Positions 26,816 through 36,813 of a stretch of DNA of 64,000 nt are shown here, one piece after another. Positions within the stretch are counted from its first letter, which is position 1, and each line of letters starts with the position of its first letter. The position numbers and the translations under genes are program-made. Location of the stretch: the NCBI RefSeq assembly GCF_025583945.1, contig NZ_JAOEGU010000017.1, positions 16,243 through 80,242 of the forward strand, given 5' to 3'. The notes below the pieces were generated by a model. It saw only the letters and a program-made list of their open reading frames with translations. It was not told the origin of the DNA and ran no database searches. The DNA is from Methylobacter psychrophilus (GTDB lineage: Bacteria > Pseudomonadota > Gammaproteobacteria > Methylococcales > Methylomonadaceae).

Positions 26816-27235
26816 TTAAACCTCTATAACTTCAAAATCATGGGTAATTTCTACCCCCGCTTTACCTAGCATAATGGAAGCAGAGCAATATTTCTCTGCC
26901 GACAATTTAACTGCCCGTTCAACAGCCGATACTTTCAAATCACGACCACTGACGACAAAATGCAGGTGAATTTTGCTAAACACACTTGGCACAGTATCTA
27001 CCCGTTCTGCAGAAATTTCTGCCACGCAATTGACAATGTTATTTCTGCCTTTTTGTAAAATCTGCACGACATCAAAAGATGAGCAACCACCCAAACCCAC
27101 TAGAATCATTTCCATGGGTCGCATTCCCATATTGCGTCCACCATGATCAGGTGCACCATCCATAACAACCGCATGACCACTGCCAGTTTCGCCGACGAAC
27201 ATTACACCATCAATCCATTTGACTGTTGCTTGCAT
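26816..27235 (-). CDS. OsmC/YhfA-family protein
   Basis: The start is taken at ATG 27235 (139 residues), with GGGGA upstream; an in-frame TTG lies four codons earlier. The OsmC fold is recognised by [19 protein letters not shown], with the first redox Cys, and by [19 protein letters not shown], with the second. OsmC/Ohr members reduce organic hydroperoxides with these cysteines; the YhfA-like branch is less well characterised. It is upstream of, and co-directional with, speD. Confidence 0.85.
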   Translation of the reverse strand: MQATVKWIDGVMFVGETGSGHAVVMDGAPDHGGRNMGMRPMEMILVGLGGCSSFDVVQILQKGRNNIVNCVAEISAERVDTVPSVFSKIHLHFVVSGRDLKVSAVERAVKLSAEKYCSASIMLGKAGVEITHDFEVIEV

Positions 27236-27579
27236 TTTTTTCCCCAACTAAAATGACACATAGAGTAGCATATAAATACGCTTGCACGGAGTTTTCAATA
27301 TTAATTTTTTGTTACAGTTTTTTAATGTTGGTCGATCCTTAGTTAAATGCTTTGTCATTAACCAATAATCCAAATATGGATAAAACACTTTGGTATTTCA
27401 CCAAGAAGCATTTTATATAAGCAGTTAACCAAGAACCTATTTTTTGATATTGGCTTGCAGGTAACGGATCGGAGTTAAAGCTTAATAGTGCCTTGATCGA
27501 TATTTTGATAGTCATGCTGATACCCGTTTTATCTAAATTAATGAGTCAAGATAGTTAGTGCTTAACCTCTATCAATTCA
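27236..27579. other. 344-bp intergenic region
   Basis: Apart from the predicted promoter at its left edge I see no gene, strong hairpin or repeat. It separates the LysR gene's 3' end from the osmC-like promoter. Confidence 0.4.
27269..27298 (-). promoter_or_regulatory. Predicted sigma-70 promoter for the osmC-like/speD unit
   Basis: On the minus strand TTGAAA (27298-27293) is separated by 18 bp from TATATG (27274-27269). It lies 34 bp upstream of the chosen ATG. Confidence 0.4.
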
Positions 27580-28431
27580 TTACTTTTTTTGCTCAACAAC
27601 CGCTAATGAACGCAAGCTTTCCAACACCTCATGTAACACCGCTGAATCACTTTTACCAGAAAAAACCATATAAGCCGGCAATCTAAATTGTGGGCTACCG
27701 GATACATGAAACAATTTATTAGCCTGAATTAAGGGTTCAGCAATGCGCATAGGTAAAAAACATGAGCCGCCATTGCTAAGTATTAACTGCACCCCAAGCC
27801 AGCCGATATTTACCAACTGGGGAGGGCGTTCCAGATCAGGATAGCTACTACTGTGCAAGGCATAAAATGCCGGTCCCCAGTCCACATAGATATAATCATC
27901 ATTTGGCCAGGGTTTATCCGGATCGGTGGTCAGCAGTACCAGTGTTTCATCGAATAAATGCTCAATCTGAAGGCCGGGGCTATGTTGTGGTGTATACATC
28001 ATGCCTACATCGATTCTGCCTTCGATGAGCCCGCGCATTAAATCGTCTTCAAAGCCAATTTCGCTACAAATGGAAATATCCGGCGCCTGCCTGCGCATTG
28101 TACCAAGCCAGCGGGGCAATAATTCTTCCCAGAAAGCAATCCGTGCACCTATGGTAATACTGGCATTAAAGCGACTGGGTAAGCCAATATCGTATTGTGC
28201 CTGTTCTAATGTTAATAATATAGATTTTGCATGACCTAAAAAACGACGCCCAGGTAATGTTAGCGTAGCGCCTGAGCGATTGCGTACAAACAGGCTAACG
28301 CCAAGATACGCTTCCAGTCTTTGTATGCGTGTACTCACTGTTGATTGGGTAACATGTAGCCTGGTCGCCGCTTCCAGAAAGCTACCATTAGCGACTACCC
28401 CCAAAAAAGTTTTGATCTGATCTATGTCCAT
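27580..28431 (-). CDS. LysR-family transcriptional regulator
   Basis: The start is placed at ATG 28431 (283 residues); the open frame extends to a TTG at 28467. The N-terminal winged helix is typical (MDIDQIKTFLGVVANGSFL; RLHVTQSTVSTRIQRLEAYL), followed by a substrate-binding domain. It is divergent from the EmrAB-type efflux operon, with about 245 bp between translation starts, the usual arrangement for a LysR regulator and its target. The inducer is unknown. Confidence 0.9.
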   Translation of the reverse strand: MDIDQIKTFLGVVANGSFLEAATRLHVTQSTVSTRIQRLEAYLGVSLFVRNRSGATLTLPGRRFLGHAKSILLTLEQAQYDIGLPSRFNASITIGARIAFWEELLPRWLGTMRRQAPDISICSEIGFEDDLMRGLIEGRIDVGMMYTPQHSPGLQIEHLFDETLVLLTTDPDKPWPNDDYIYVDWGPAFYALHSSSYPDLERPPQLVNIGWLGVQLILSNGGSCFLPMRIAEPLIQANKLFHVSGSPQFRLPAYMVFSGKSDSAVLHEVLESLRSLAVVEQKK

Positions 28432-28676
28432 TAATTTAGTATCGGATATATCGATACTAATGTCCAATAAATATCGTTTGCCTTATATAAGGACGAGCTT
28501 TTATAGTAGACAGCATGAATATTAATAAATCATTTGTCGTCGTTTTTTTTGCGTTAATTGGCAATAAAGACAATAAAACCATGCATAAATCATTACCTGT
28601 CAAAAACAGGGATCACAAGTCTGTGATTAGTATTTATCGACAGTCAATTTTTTATGCTTCGCATTCTTTAACAGAG

Positions 28677-29564
28677 ATGAAAAATTATGGCACATGGTTG
28701 TTACTGGTTTTTTTATTAAGCGGTTGTGTTACTGAACCGGTCAAGCCGTCAAGTGACACGATGGCTCAAATACATACTATTCTGGTGGTGCCGGTGGAGT
28801 CACCACCACTGGAAGTTATTCCTGATCTGATTCAATCCCGATTTCCCGTATATAGACAGTATCAGTATCAAGCGCTACCTCATTCTGTTTTTTTGGAAAA
28901 ACATATTTACAAAAGTTCCGGAGGGGTGCTTATCGCAGGCTTGGTAAGCAAGGATGATAGTGTCTCGGTAGCAGACCTTAATCAAAGTCCTGACTCAACG
29001 GAAAAGACTGCCAGCCTGAAGTCCTTGGTGTCGCTGTCAGGAAACTGGACGCCAACTTTCATGTTGGCGCAGGAAGCCGTTTCCCAATTAAATGGCGATA
29101 GAGTCAAAGCAATATTAAGCACGCATTATTATCGTTTGCCAATGGCTGGTGGCGATAGCAAAGCTGATATTGGTAATTGGCATAAGACCATCAGGCAATG
29201 GTACAACCAAAACCTGTCACCTGTCGATTATCGACAACTTAACCTGGAACACATTGATGCCGTATTGGAAGTGGGTATCGAAACCTATAGAATTTTTGCT
29301 GTGCAAACGTCATTACAGGTATTGATTAAGCTAATCGACCCCAATACCGGACAAGTTATCGGAAAAATTAGTACTAAAACTTTTTCTGCCGAGGATTCAC
29401 CACAAACTTTACTTAACCATGATGCTGAAAAGTTCAAGCAGTTGGTGACAGAAATGGGTAAGCACTTAATTACTCGTGGAGCTAATCAGCTTGGATTACC
29501 ATTGAAAGCGACTGACCCGTCCATCACGCTTTCGCCATTAGCCATTGATACAGTAACCCCATGA
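28677..29564 (+). CDS. Lipoprotein, first gene of the efflux operon
   Basis: The frame is open from 28515, but ATG 28677 gives a proper lipoprotein signal (MKNYGTWLLLVFLLSGC, lipobox LLSGC), so this start is preferred; the mature protein is about 278 residues. The body is soluble and family is not recognised. It contains LEVGIETYRIFAVQTSLQVLI and LIDPNTGQVIGKI, reminiscent of envelope lipoproteins that vary in complexity but without a catalytic motif. Its TGA overlaps the ATG of the MFS gene (ATGA), so it is translationally coupled to the pump. Confidence 0.75.
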   Translation: MKNYGTWLLLVFLLSGCVTEPVKPSSDTMAQIHTILVVPVESPPLEVIPDLIQSRFPVYRQYQYQALPHSVFLEKHIYKSSGGVLIAGLVSKDDSVSVADLNQSPDSTEKTASLKSLVSLSGNWTPTFMLAQEAVSQLNGDRVKAILSTHYYRLPMAGGDSKADIGNWHKTIRQWYNQNLSPVDYRQLNLEHIDAVLEVGIETYRIFAVQTSLQVLIKLIDPNTGQVIGKISTKTFSAEDSPQTLLNHDAEKFKQLVTEMGKHLITRGANQLGLPLKATDPSITLSPLAIDTVTP

Positions 29565-31156
29565 CTATCGCTTATGCCGAACGGCTCAGTGGATGGCGTT
29601 TTATTTTGTTTAATATCATGCTCAGTTTAGGGCATATTATTGTGTTGTTTAATGTCGGTGCATATATTGCTGTATTGCCACATGTTACCGGTGATCTGGG
29701 TGGCGTATCACCCAGTTTTGGTACCTGGGGACAGACCTATTTCATTATTGCCCTGGTACTGGCTTTTCCTGTAGCACGCTGGCTCTCAGGTCTATTGGGT
29801 GATTATCGTTTATTTATCACAGCATTTATTATTTATGCAGTTGCTTCTTATCTATGTGCCATCAGCCAAAGTTTGTGGCTGTTTATTCCGGGACGTATCC
29901 TACTTGGATTTTCAGGTGGAATTACACTCTTTATTGGACAATCGCTGTTATTGAAAGAATATCCTGAGCATCTGAAATTATTAAGTTTAGGAATATGGGG
30001 ACTGGTTACACTGATGCCTTTTACCATCAGTTTTCCTATTGGCGGACTGATCGCTGACGAGTGGGGGTGGCGTTATTTATTTTATTTAAATATCCCGATC
30101 GCCTTGGTCATCGCCGTGATTACCGGTTCACTACTGGTCGGGCGAGGCTTTAGGTATAACCACACGCGTTTTGATTACGTTGGTTTTATTTTGTTGGCTT
30201 TGGTTCTTGGTAGTCTGCAAACCTTGCTGAATCTAGGTAATGATTTTGACTGGTTGGATTCATTGTTTCTGGTCAGTATATTGATTTTGTTCACAGTGGC
30301 ATTACCCTGTTTTATTATTTGGGAGTTCAATGAACATCACCCGGCGCTTAACATACGCCTTTTTGCACATCGTAATTTTACAATAGGTGTAATCTGCATT
30401 GCCGCCGGATTTTTTTCAATCCAGGGCTTACTTTCGGTATTTATTGTTCAGCTGCAAGTATTACTGGGCTATTCCTCGTTTCTTGCCGGTATGGCTTACC
30501 TGCCCATGATATTACTTGCTGTACCGGTGACGTTGGTAATGCATAAGCTACCCAAAGTACTTGATGCTCGTCCGCTCGTCTGTGTCAATCTTCTTGGTTT
30601 CGCGTTCACTTTTTATTGGTTGGGTCTGTTCGATGATCCGGGTTCATTCGAGCAAATTTTTTGGCCCTTGCTATTGCTTGGTTTTTTTTTAGGATCGTTT
30701 TTTACACCATTGGTCAAACTGACTCTTCACGGACTGTCTGGCGAACTGCAAATGCGTGCCTCTGAAGAAGCGGGATTCCTGCGGGTAATTGCCGGTGCCT
30801 TCGGCATTACTTTACAAGGTGTTGTGCTCTTTCAGCGCACCCCTTTTCATCAATTGCATTTGGCTGATCATTTCGGCGGCCGGCAGTTTGCTGCCATTGA
30901 TTTACTGCAAGGGTTTGCTTCGGAATTAGAGGCTACCGGTCTTGATAAGAATATGGTAAAAGCCAAGCTCCTGATTCTCATAAAGCAGCATGCCGGCATC
31001 CTGGCGTTGAATGATGCTTTTTTATTGGCGAGCTACCTGTTTTTGGGATTGGCCGGATTGGTGTGGTTTGCTTATCCGACCTATCAACCTTTGCATCCTA
31101 CTTTAGTGGAAGAAGTAAGAAATCTTCGCGCCGAAGAAATAATAGAAGAAGCATGA
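29561..31156 (+). CDS. DHA2/EmrB-type MFS efflux transporter
   Basis: This 531-residue protein has about 14 membrane helices. The motif-A region reads ARWLSGLLGDYRLFI, and RILLGFSGGITLFIGQSLLL and GGLIADEWGWRYLFYLNIP are typical of the drug:H+ antiporter-2 family. With the downstream adaptor (EmrA-like) and outer-membrane factor it would form a tripartite exporter. Start and stop both overlap neighbours by ATGA junctions. The substrate is unknown. Confidence 0.9.
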   Translation: MTIAYAERLSGWRFILFNIMLSLGHIIVLFNVGAYIAVLPHVTGDLGGVSPSFGTWGQTYFIIALVLAFPVARWLSGLLGDYRLFITAFIIYAVASYLCAISQSLWLFIPGRILLGFSGGITLFIGQSLLLKEYPEHLKLLSLGIWGLVTLMPFTISFPIGGLIADEWGWRYLFYLNIPIALVIAVITGSLLVGRGFRYNHTRFDYVGFILLALVLGSLQTLLNLGNDFDWLDSLFLVSILILFTVALPCFIIWEFNEHHPALNIRLFAHRNFTIGVICIAAGFFSIQGLLSVFIVQLQVLLGYSSFLAGMAYLPMILLAVPVTLVMHKLPKVLDARPLVCVNLLGFAFTFYWLGLFDDPGSFEQIFWPLLLLGFFLGSFFTPLVKLTLHGLSGELQMRASEEAGFLRVIAGAFGITLQGVVLFQRTPFHQLHLADHFGGRQFAAIDLLQGFASELEATGLDKNMVKAKLLILIKQHAGILALNDAFLLASYLFLGLAGLVWFAYPTYQPLHPTLVEEVRNLRAEEIIEEA

Positions 31157-32670
31157 CTCGTCAATTTATGGTAAAGCAATTTCTCCTTACGGGACTTATG
31201 CTCTTGCTGTCCGGTTGTGCCTGGATACCGGTAGGAGACAAGCGTGCCGAGTTTATAAAAATGCCCGCCATGAAACATACGTTATCGCAGACCGGTCATG
31301 ATGAATTACCTGCGACTACCAAGCATTGGCCTGACAAACGTTGGTGGCGGAAATTTGGTAGTACGGAACTTAATAGTCTTATGGTTATTGCGCTTAAAGA
31401 TAATATTGGTCTCAAGGTAGCTGCGGCGAGATTACGTCAAGCCGAGGCTCTGGTTAAGGTAGAGGGTGCAAGATTACTACCGTTTCTGGACGCACAGGTG
31501 GGCGTGGAATCAGGTCGTGTTTCAGGAAATGGTTTTAATGTGGCACTGCGGGGAGAAAATTTTTCCTCCGCTTTTATTAATCCCTTGAACTTGCGCTACC
31601 AGCTTGATTTTTGGGGTAAAAATCGTGCCGCAATAGAAGCAGCATTGGGGCAGGCAGCCGCTGAAGCAGCGGAGCTGGCTGAAGTTTTACTGCAATTAAC
31701 CAGCACAATTGCACGTTCTTATATACAAGGAATGGCGCTACGCGAGCAACTGGAACTGGTACATACCATGGTGACGTTGCAGCACGATTTGCTTGAACTG
31801 TATGAAACACGGTTACGATTGGGACTGGATGCCGCCGACCAAGTTAAACAAGGTACCATTGAATTAGAGCAGATAAATAAGTACGAAGCCGGTATCCGTG
31901 AGCAGTTAACTATTCAGCGAAATTTACTGGCCCGGCTGATCGGTGACGGACCTGATTCAACACAAAACCTGTTTACCAACACCGTGATTAGCCCTGAGCC
32001 GATAAAGCTGCCTGAGAAATTACCGCTGGAATTACTCAGGCATCGCCCGGATCTCGCTGCGACTCTGCATCGAGCCGAGTCTGCAGAAAGAGGTGTTACC
32101 GTTGCCAAAGCCAGCTTTTTACCCACTATTGATCTGACTGCGTTTGCCGGCGTCAATGCCTTAAGATTAACTAATGGAGCAAGTTCTCTGGCCAGTATTT
32201 TATTTTCAGGCTCCAGTTTCTCCTATGGAATTGCACCGGGCCTGCGACTACCCCTATTCGAAGGTGGACGTCTACGCGGGGAGTTATCAGCACAACGGGC
32301 AGAATACGATGGCGCCGTAGAGTTGTACAATGAAACTTTATTACATGCTTTACAGGAGGTAGCCGATAGCTTAACTCGCTGGCGGGAAAGCCATACCATT
32401 CTTGAGGCACACGAGCGTTTGCTGTCTACACAACATGAAAATTTAGGTCTTATTGAAGAGCGTTTTCGCAGTGGTCTGGATGATCGTCGAGCGTTGCTGA
32501 CTGGCCAGCATGCCTTGCTGAACCAGGAATATGCCTTGCAAACTTTGGCAGCTGATCAACGCCTTGCCATGGTGGACTTAATGGAAGCTTTGGGCGGCGG
32601 CTACGTTAACGATCTTCAGCCCATCCAACAGAAACCCGAACCCAAACTCATTAGTTGGCTGCCATGGTAG
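31153..32670 (+). CDS. NodT-family outer-membrane efflux lipoprotein
   Basis: ATG 31153 overlaps the MFS stop (ATGA) and gives a lipoprotein signal (FLLTGLMLLLSGC), so this start is preferred over one 90 bp upstream; 505 residues. Two OEP domains follow: DNIGLKVAAARLRQAEALVK and the second-repeat motif LLRHRPDLAATLHRAESAER are characteristic. The C-terminus carries RFRSGLDDRRALLTGQHALL. It is the outer-membrane channel of the exporter encoded by this operon. Confidence 0.9.
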   Translation: MTRQFMVKQFLLTGLMLLLSGCAWIPVGDKRAEFIKMPAMKHTLSQTGHDELPATTKHWPDKRWWRKFGSTELNSLMVIALKDNIGLKVAAARLRQAEALVKVEGARLLPFLDAQVGVESGRVSGNGFNVALRGENFSSAFINPLNLRYQLDFWGKNRAAIEAALGQAAAEAAELAEVLLQLTSTIARSYIQGMALREQLELVHTMVTLQHDLLELYETRLRLGLDAADQVKQGTIELEQINKYEAGIREQLTIQRNLLARLIGDGPDSTQNLFTNTVISPEPIKLPEKLPLELLRHRPDLAATLHRAESAERGVTVAKASFLPTIDLTAFAGVNALRLTNGASSLASILFSGSSFSYGIAPGLRLPLFEGGRLRGELSAQRAEYDGAVELYNETLLHALQEVADSLTRWRESHTILEAHERLLSTQHENLGLIEERFRSGLDDRRALLTGQHALLNQEYALQTLAADQRLAMVDLMEALGGGYVNDLQPIQQKPEPKLISWLPW

Positions 32671-32706
32671 CTTTGATGAAAGTGGGATATTGCCATATAA
32701 ATACCA

Positions 32707-33933
32707 ATGAAAACTGATCCCCAAATTATTCGTAACCGTCGCAATCGCTACTTATTATTAGTGATGCTGATATTGTTTATAAGTACGTTGGCTTATACCG
32801 GTTATTGGTGGTATTACTCACGCTTCCAGGTTGTCAGTCATAATGCCTTTATCTCGGGTAATCTTGTTCCTGTTGAAGCTGATGCAACAGGTATCGTTAT
32901 CCAGGTTTTGGTTGAAGAAAGTCAGTATGTCAATAAGGGCGATTTACTGGTACGTCTTGATGAGCATCGCGCCCTGACCGGTTTAGGTCAGAGTCGGGGT
33001 GAGCTGGGGAAAGTAGTACGGGATATCAGTGCTGTTTTTTCCACACATGAGCAAATGTGTCAAAAAATGCTTGCCCGTTCTGCACGATTTATCCGGGTGC
33101 GTCATGATGTTAATCGATTACGTCAGGCGCTGCCAAACGGTTCGGTATCTGATCAGGTTGTGCAAAATGCTGAAGACCAGATGATAGCTCTCGAAGCCGA
33201 GATGCGCGAAACCGAGGCAGAACTCAAATCTATTGATGCAAAAGTGGGCGGCACCAGCAGGGTATTACACCCCGATATAGAGGCGGCCAAGTATAAATTT
33301 ATTGCCGCCTATCTTGAGTATGCAAGACAACAAATTCATGCGCCTGTTTCAGGTTATGTATCCATGCGTAAGGTTCAGGTCGGAAATCGGGTTCAGCCTG
33401 GTGATCCGTTAATGACACTGGTTCCTTTGGATCATCTCTGGGTAGAGGCCAACTTGCGGGAGACGGAGATAGCACTGGTACGCCCCGGCCAACAGGCCGA
33501 AATTATGGTTGATCTTTATGGCAAGCAGCATCTTTATCACGGAACGGTAGCAGGCTTGATACCAGGTACAGGCAGCGTCTTTGCTCTATTGCCGCCTGAT
33601 AATGCGGCCGGAAATTTTATTCATATTGTCGAACGTGTTCCTGTGCGTATCGCCTTGCGAAAAGATGAAATACTGAAATATCCTCTGCGTCCGGGGCTCT
33701 CCACAATCACTTCTATTGACGTTAAAGAATCAAAACTACCTCTCAATACTTCACTGGCAGCTGTTTCCAGTCAAGAGTATGAGACTGATATCTTTATTGA
33801 TGAACTTGATAAGGCAGAAGCCAACGCTCAAGAAATTATTATGGCTAATTTGGTACAGAAAAACGCGCCATTACCATCAAATTGTCAATATCCCCAAGCA
33901 GAGACAACCAAAAAATCCGGTATTTATCGATAA
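32707..33933 (+). CDS. EmrA/HlyD-type membrane fusion protein
   Basis: This 408-residue protein has one N-terminal membrane anchor (YLLLVMLILFISTLAYTGY). It then has the first half of a lipoyl domain (VPVEADATGIVIQVLVEESQ), a helical hairpin of about 100 residues, and the second half (IHAPVSGYVSMRKVQVGNRV). A beta-barrel segment follows (WVEANLRETEIALVRPGQ), as in EmrA. It bridges the MFS pump and the NodT-type channel. It is the last gene of the operon, 36 bp after the channel gene. Confidence 0.9.
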   Translation: MKTDPQIIRNRRNRYLLLVMLILFISTLAYTGYWWYYSRFQVVSHNAFISGNLVPVEADATGIVIQVLVEESQYVNKGDLLVRLDEHRALTGLGQSRGELGKVVRDISAVFSTHEQMCQKMLARSARFIRVRHDVNRLRQALPNGSVSDQVVQNAEDQMIALEAEMRETEAELKSIDAKVGGTSRVLHPDIEAAKYKFIAAYLEYARQQIHAPVSGYVSMRKVQVGNRVQPGDPLMTLVPLDHLWVEANLRETEIALVRPGQQAEIMVDLYGKQHLYHGTVAGLIPGTGSVFALLPPDNAAGNFIHIVERVPVRIALRKDEILKYPLRPGLSTITSIDVKESKLPLNTSLAAVSSQEYETDIFIDELDKAEANAQEIIMANLVQKNAPLPSNCQYPQAETTKKSGIYR

Positions 33934-34224
33934 TAATAGTTTTATTTTTATTACCGTGAGCTATAAGGCGGGTATGGGTTTTATGGCTTATGGTAACTGT
34001 AGCTATCAAGATAAGTTTGTTATGTTTACGTAAGGCGCACCTAAACTGTCAAGGTAATATCTTTAAGTCGGCAACGATACCGAGAGAAAAGTTTTCCTGA
34101 ACAACTATATAAATATCCTGTTTTCGATTAATCTATGGAGCTTGCCACTTAGTCGCTGATGATGGTGGTTTCCTTAATATAAGTTGCCATGCCCGTTAAC
34201 GGGTGACAGGAGCATTACAGTTTT

Positions 34225-34596
34225 ATGAACTGGTATCTTGAAGTTTTAAAAAAATATACGGTTTTTGATGGTCGGGCAAGGCGAAAAGAGTATTGGTTTT
34301 TTATACTATTTAACGTGCTTATTAGCATGGCACTGGCAATTATTGACCGGTTTACAGGTAATGTTGATACTGAAACAGGCTTGGGTATTTTAAGCAGTCT
34401 TTATCCTCTAGGGGTTTTGCTTCCGACGCTCGCGGTATCTGTTAGACGACTACATGATACTGGCCGAAGTGGCTGGTGGTTATTGATTAATTTTGTGCCA
34501 GGTATTGGTGCCATCATCTTCTTTTTCTTTATGGTGCTTGACAGCAACCCGGAAAGAAATGAATATGGACCATCGCCTCAAGATACTGAGATATAA
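34225..34596 (+). CDS. DUF805 family membrane protein
   Basis: This 123-residue protein with about four membrane helices shows the DUF805 hallmarks. These are an aromatic N-terminus, FDGRARRKEYWFFILFN, the central VRRLHDTGRSGWW motif, and a C-terminal DSNPERNEYGP. GACAGGAG lies a few bases before the ATG. Members (for example YhaH of E. coli) are of unknown function. It stands alone. Confidence 0.88.
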   Translation: MNWYLEVLKKYTVFDGRARRKEYWFFILFNVLISMALAIIDRFTGNVDTETGLGILSSLYPLGVLLPTLAVSVRRLHDTGRSGWWLLINFVPGIGAIIFFFFMVLDSNPERNEYGPSPQDTEI

Positions 34597-34815
34597 CTAA
34601 ATGTGTAACCCTTATCCTGAAAACGAAAGTTTTTCTACGAAAGATACGCAATAAATTAAGAGACGGTATTATGGCCGTTAACGTTTTTGGTAACGATTAA
34701 CCGCTTAATAACACGTTTGACCATTTTTGTGCTGCCGCGAAGTGCTTGCTTTGGGGTTTTGTTAAGCACACAATTTTTTCATGTAAATACGTTAACTGAT
34801 AGCTGAGAGATTGAT

Positions 34816-35421
34816 ATGTTTAGAGGGCTGATTATATTATTGCTGATAACGACTTTGTCAGGCTGTGGTTATAACACGCTACAATCTACTGATGAAAATA
34901 TCACCGCGACATGGGCAGAAGTGTTAAACCAATACCAGCGCCGCGCCGATCTGGTGCCAAATTTGGTCAATGTCGTTAAAGGCTATGCTGCTCATGAAAA
35001 AGAGGTGTTAACCCAGGTTACTGAAGCGCGTGCAAAAGTTGGCGCAATACAGGCGACACCGGAGTTAATTAATGATGAAGCGGCCTTCAAGAAGTTTATT
35101 GCCGCGCAGGGGCAAATGACCAGCGCAATTTCCAGGCTGCTGGCGGTCTCCGAGAATTATCCCCAACTAAAAGCCGATGGTTTATTCCGGGATTTACAGG
35201 CGCAATTGGAAGGTACGGAAAATCGTATTACCGTGGCGCGTAATCGCTACATTGCCGCAGTCAAAGACTATAACATTACCGTAAGGTCGTTTCCCACTAA
35301 TCTCACAGCAATGCTGTTTGGCCACAAAACCAAGCCAAGTTTTACCGTGGAAAATGAAAAGTCTATTTCAGAACCGCCCAAAGTTGATTTTGATACGCCT
35401 GCAATGGCTCCAGGTCAGTAA
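34816..35421 (+). CDS. LemA family lipoprotein
   Basis: This 201-residue protein has a lipobox in the signal (IILLLITTLSGC) and the LemA helical core: WAEVLNQYQRRADLVPNLVN, GYAAHEKEVLTQVTEAR and NRYIAAVKDYN. LemA proteins are envelope proteins of unclear function, often encoded with TPM-domain proteins, as here. The first TPM gene begins 13 bp downstream. Confidence 0.9.
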   Translation: MFRGLIILLLITTLSGCGYNTLQSTDENITATWAEVLNQYQRRADLVPNLVNVVKGYAAHEKEVLTQVTEARAKVGAIQATPELINDEAAFKKFIAAQGQMTSAISRLLAVSENYPQLKADGLFRDLQAQLEGTENRITVARNRYIAAVKDYNITVRSFPTNLTAMLFGHKTKPSFTVENEKSISEPPKVDFDTPAMAPGQ

Positions 35422-35434
35422 GGTTTAGTCTGCA

Positions 35435-36262
35435 ATGTTGCCATTAGTCCGTTACGGATTTGGGGTTTTCTTGCTACTGTTTTTTACGGTAGTCCGGGCA
35501 CAGGTCGAAATTCCTGAATTATCGCATCGGGTCACTGATCTTACCGCTACTCTAGGTACCCAACAAGCCACTGCGTTGGAAAACAGGTTGGCGGAATTTG
35601 AAGCCAAAAAAGGCAGCCAGATTATTGTTCTGCTTGTCCCCACTACCCAACCCGAAGATATCGCTCAATTTGGCATACGCGTTGCCGAAGCGTGGAAAAT
35701 TGGTCGAAAAAATGTCGATGACGGCGTTATTTTAATTATCGCCAAAGACGACCGTAAATTACGCCTGGAAGTGGGTTATGGTTTGGAAGGTGCTATCCCT
35801 GATGCCATTGCCAAACGTGTGATTGCCGATACTATCACGCCCTTTTTTAAAAAAGGCGATTACGCTGGCGGCGTAGATGCCGGCGTTACCCAGTTAATGC
35901 AACTAATTGAGGGCGAGTCTTTGCCCGCTCCTCTTGAAGAGTCGGATAACAAGCTAAACGAAAGCGCTTTTATGTTCATTCTGTTGGGTGGCTTGATAGC
36001 AGGTTTTATCTTGTCTGCGATGATGGGGCGAGTTATGGCGGGAATACTTGCCGGATTGGGTACCGGTGCGCTAGCTGCGCTATTTTTTGGTTTGAGTTTC
36101 GCGGTAGTCCTCATTGGAATAATGGTTTTTTTCATTGTCGGCGTTCGCCATAGTGGCGGTGGCGGCTGGACAGGTGGCGGTTTCGGTGGTGGCAGTAGTG
36201 GATCATGGGGTGGCGGTGGTGGCGGTAGTTTTGGTGGAGGAGGCGCATCAGGATCATGGTAG
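35435..36262 (+). CDS. TPM-domain (YgcG-like) membrane protein with Gly-rich tail
   Basis: This 275-residue protein has a signal peptide and a TPM domain (LTATLGTQQATALENRLAEF; DDRKLRLEVGYGLEGAIPD). Two membrane segments follow (FILLGGLIAGFILSAMMG; ALFFGLSFAVVLIGIMVFFI). The C-terminal Gly/Ser-rich stretch (GGGWTGGGFGGGSSG and similar) is usual in YgcG homologues. The biochemical role in bacteria is not established. It overlaps the next TPM gene by 7 bp, making a LemA-TPM-TPM operon. Confidence 0.9.
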   Translation: MLPLVRYGFGVFLLLFFTVVRAQVEIPELSHRVTDLTATLGTQQATALENRLAEFEAKKGSQIIVLLVPTTQPEDIAQFGIRVAEAWKIGRKNVDDGVILIIAKDDRKLRLEVGYGLEGAIPDAIAKRVIADTITPFFKKGDYAGGVDAGVTQLMQLIEGESLPAPLEESDNKLNESAFMFILLGGLIAGFILSAMMGRVMAGILAGLGTGALAALFFGLSFAVVLIGIMVFFIVGVRHSGGGGWTGGGFGGGSSGSWGGGGGGSFGGGGASGSW

Positions 36263-36762
36263 CTATTAAACGCTGGTTTTTGCATACCTTTACGCCGCCA
36301 TGGCGTTGGCGACTGGCATTTCCTGCGGCAGTGCTTAAGGATATTGAAATCGCGGTAAAACAATCCGAGTGTCAGCACCGTGGCGAATTGCGTTTTGCTA
36401 TTGAAAATACCCTTGCACCTACCTGGGTGTGGCGAGGACTGTCAGCCCGTCAGCGCGCGACAGAAGTATTTTCGACGTTACGGGTGTGGGATACTGAAGA
36501 AAATAGTGGTGTATTAATTTATTTGTTATTGGCTGACAGGGAAGTTCATATCATTGCTGATCGTGGTATTGCCAGACGTGTGCATCAGACAGAGTGGGAT
36601 GCAGTGGCACACGACATGCAGGAAGCTTTTCGGGACGGCGATTTCCGGCGTGGCTCACTTGAAGGTATTGAGCGCATTACGAGGATGCTGACTACCCACT
36701 TTCCTGCCGTTGCAGACAATCTCAATGAGCTGTCCAACAAACCCGTTATTATAAACAGCTGA
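36256..36762 (+). CDS. Second TPM-domain protein
   Basis: This 168-residue protein has a TPM domain without signal peptide or Gly-rich tail. SECQHRGELRFAIENTL, RATEVFSTLRVWDTEENSG and LLADREVHIIADRGIARRV match the short cytosolic-type TPM proteins that accompany LemA and YgcG. It is the last gene of the operon and converges on the reductase gene. Confidence 0.87.
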   Translation: MVAIKRWFLHTFTPPWRWRLAFPAAVLKDIEIAVKQSECQHRGELRFAIENTLAPTWVWRGLSARQRATEVFSTLRVWDTEENSGVLIYLLLADREVHIIADRGIARRVHQTEWDAVAHDMQEAFRDGDFRRGSLEGIERITRMLTTHFPAVADNLNELSNKPVIINS

Positions 36763-36813
36763 AATATAAGATTAACAAAGAAAATACTTAATGCATGTCA
36801 TCAATAGCCTGAA

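Noticed and set aside
28515..28676. Upstream extension of the efflux-operon lipoprotein
   Set aside because: The later ATG gives a canonical lipoprotein signal peptide; the extension would bury it.
35860..36378. 172-codon Pro-rich antisense frame
   Set aside because: It is the reverse of the Gly-rich tail of the TPM protein and has no independent support.
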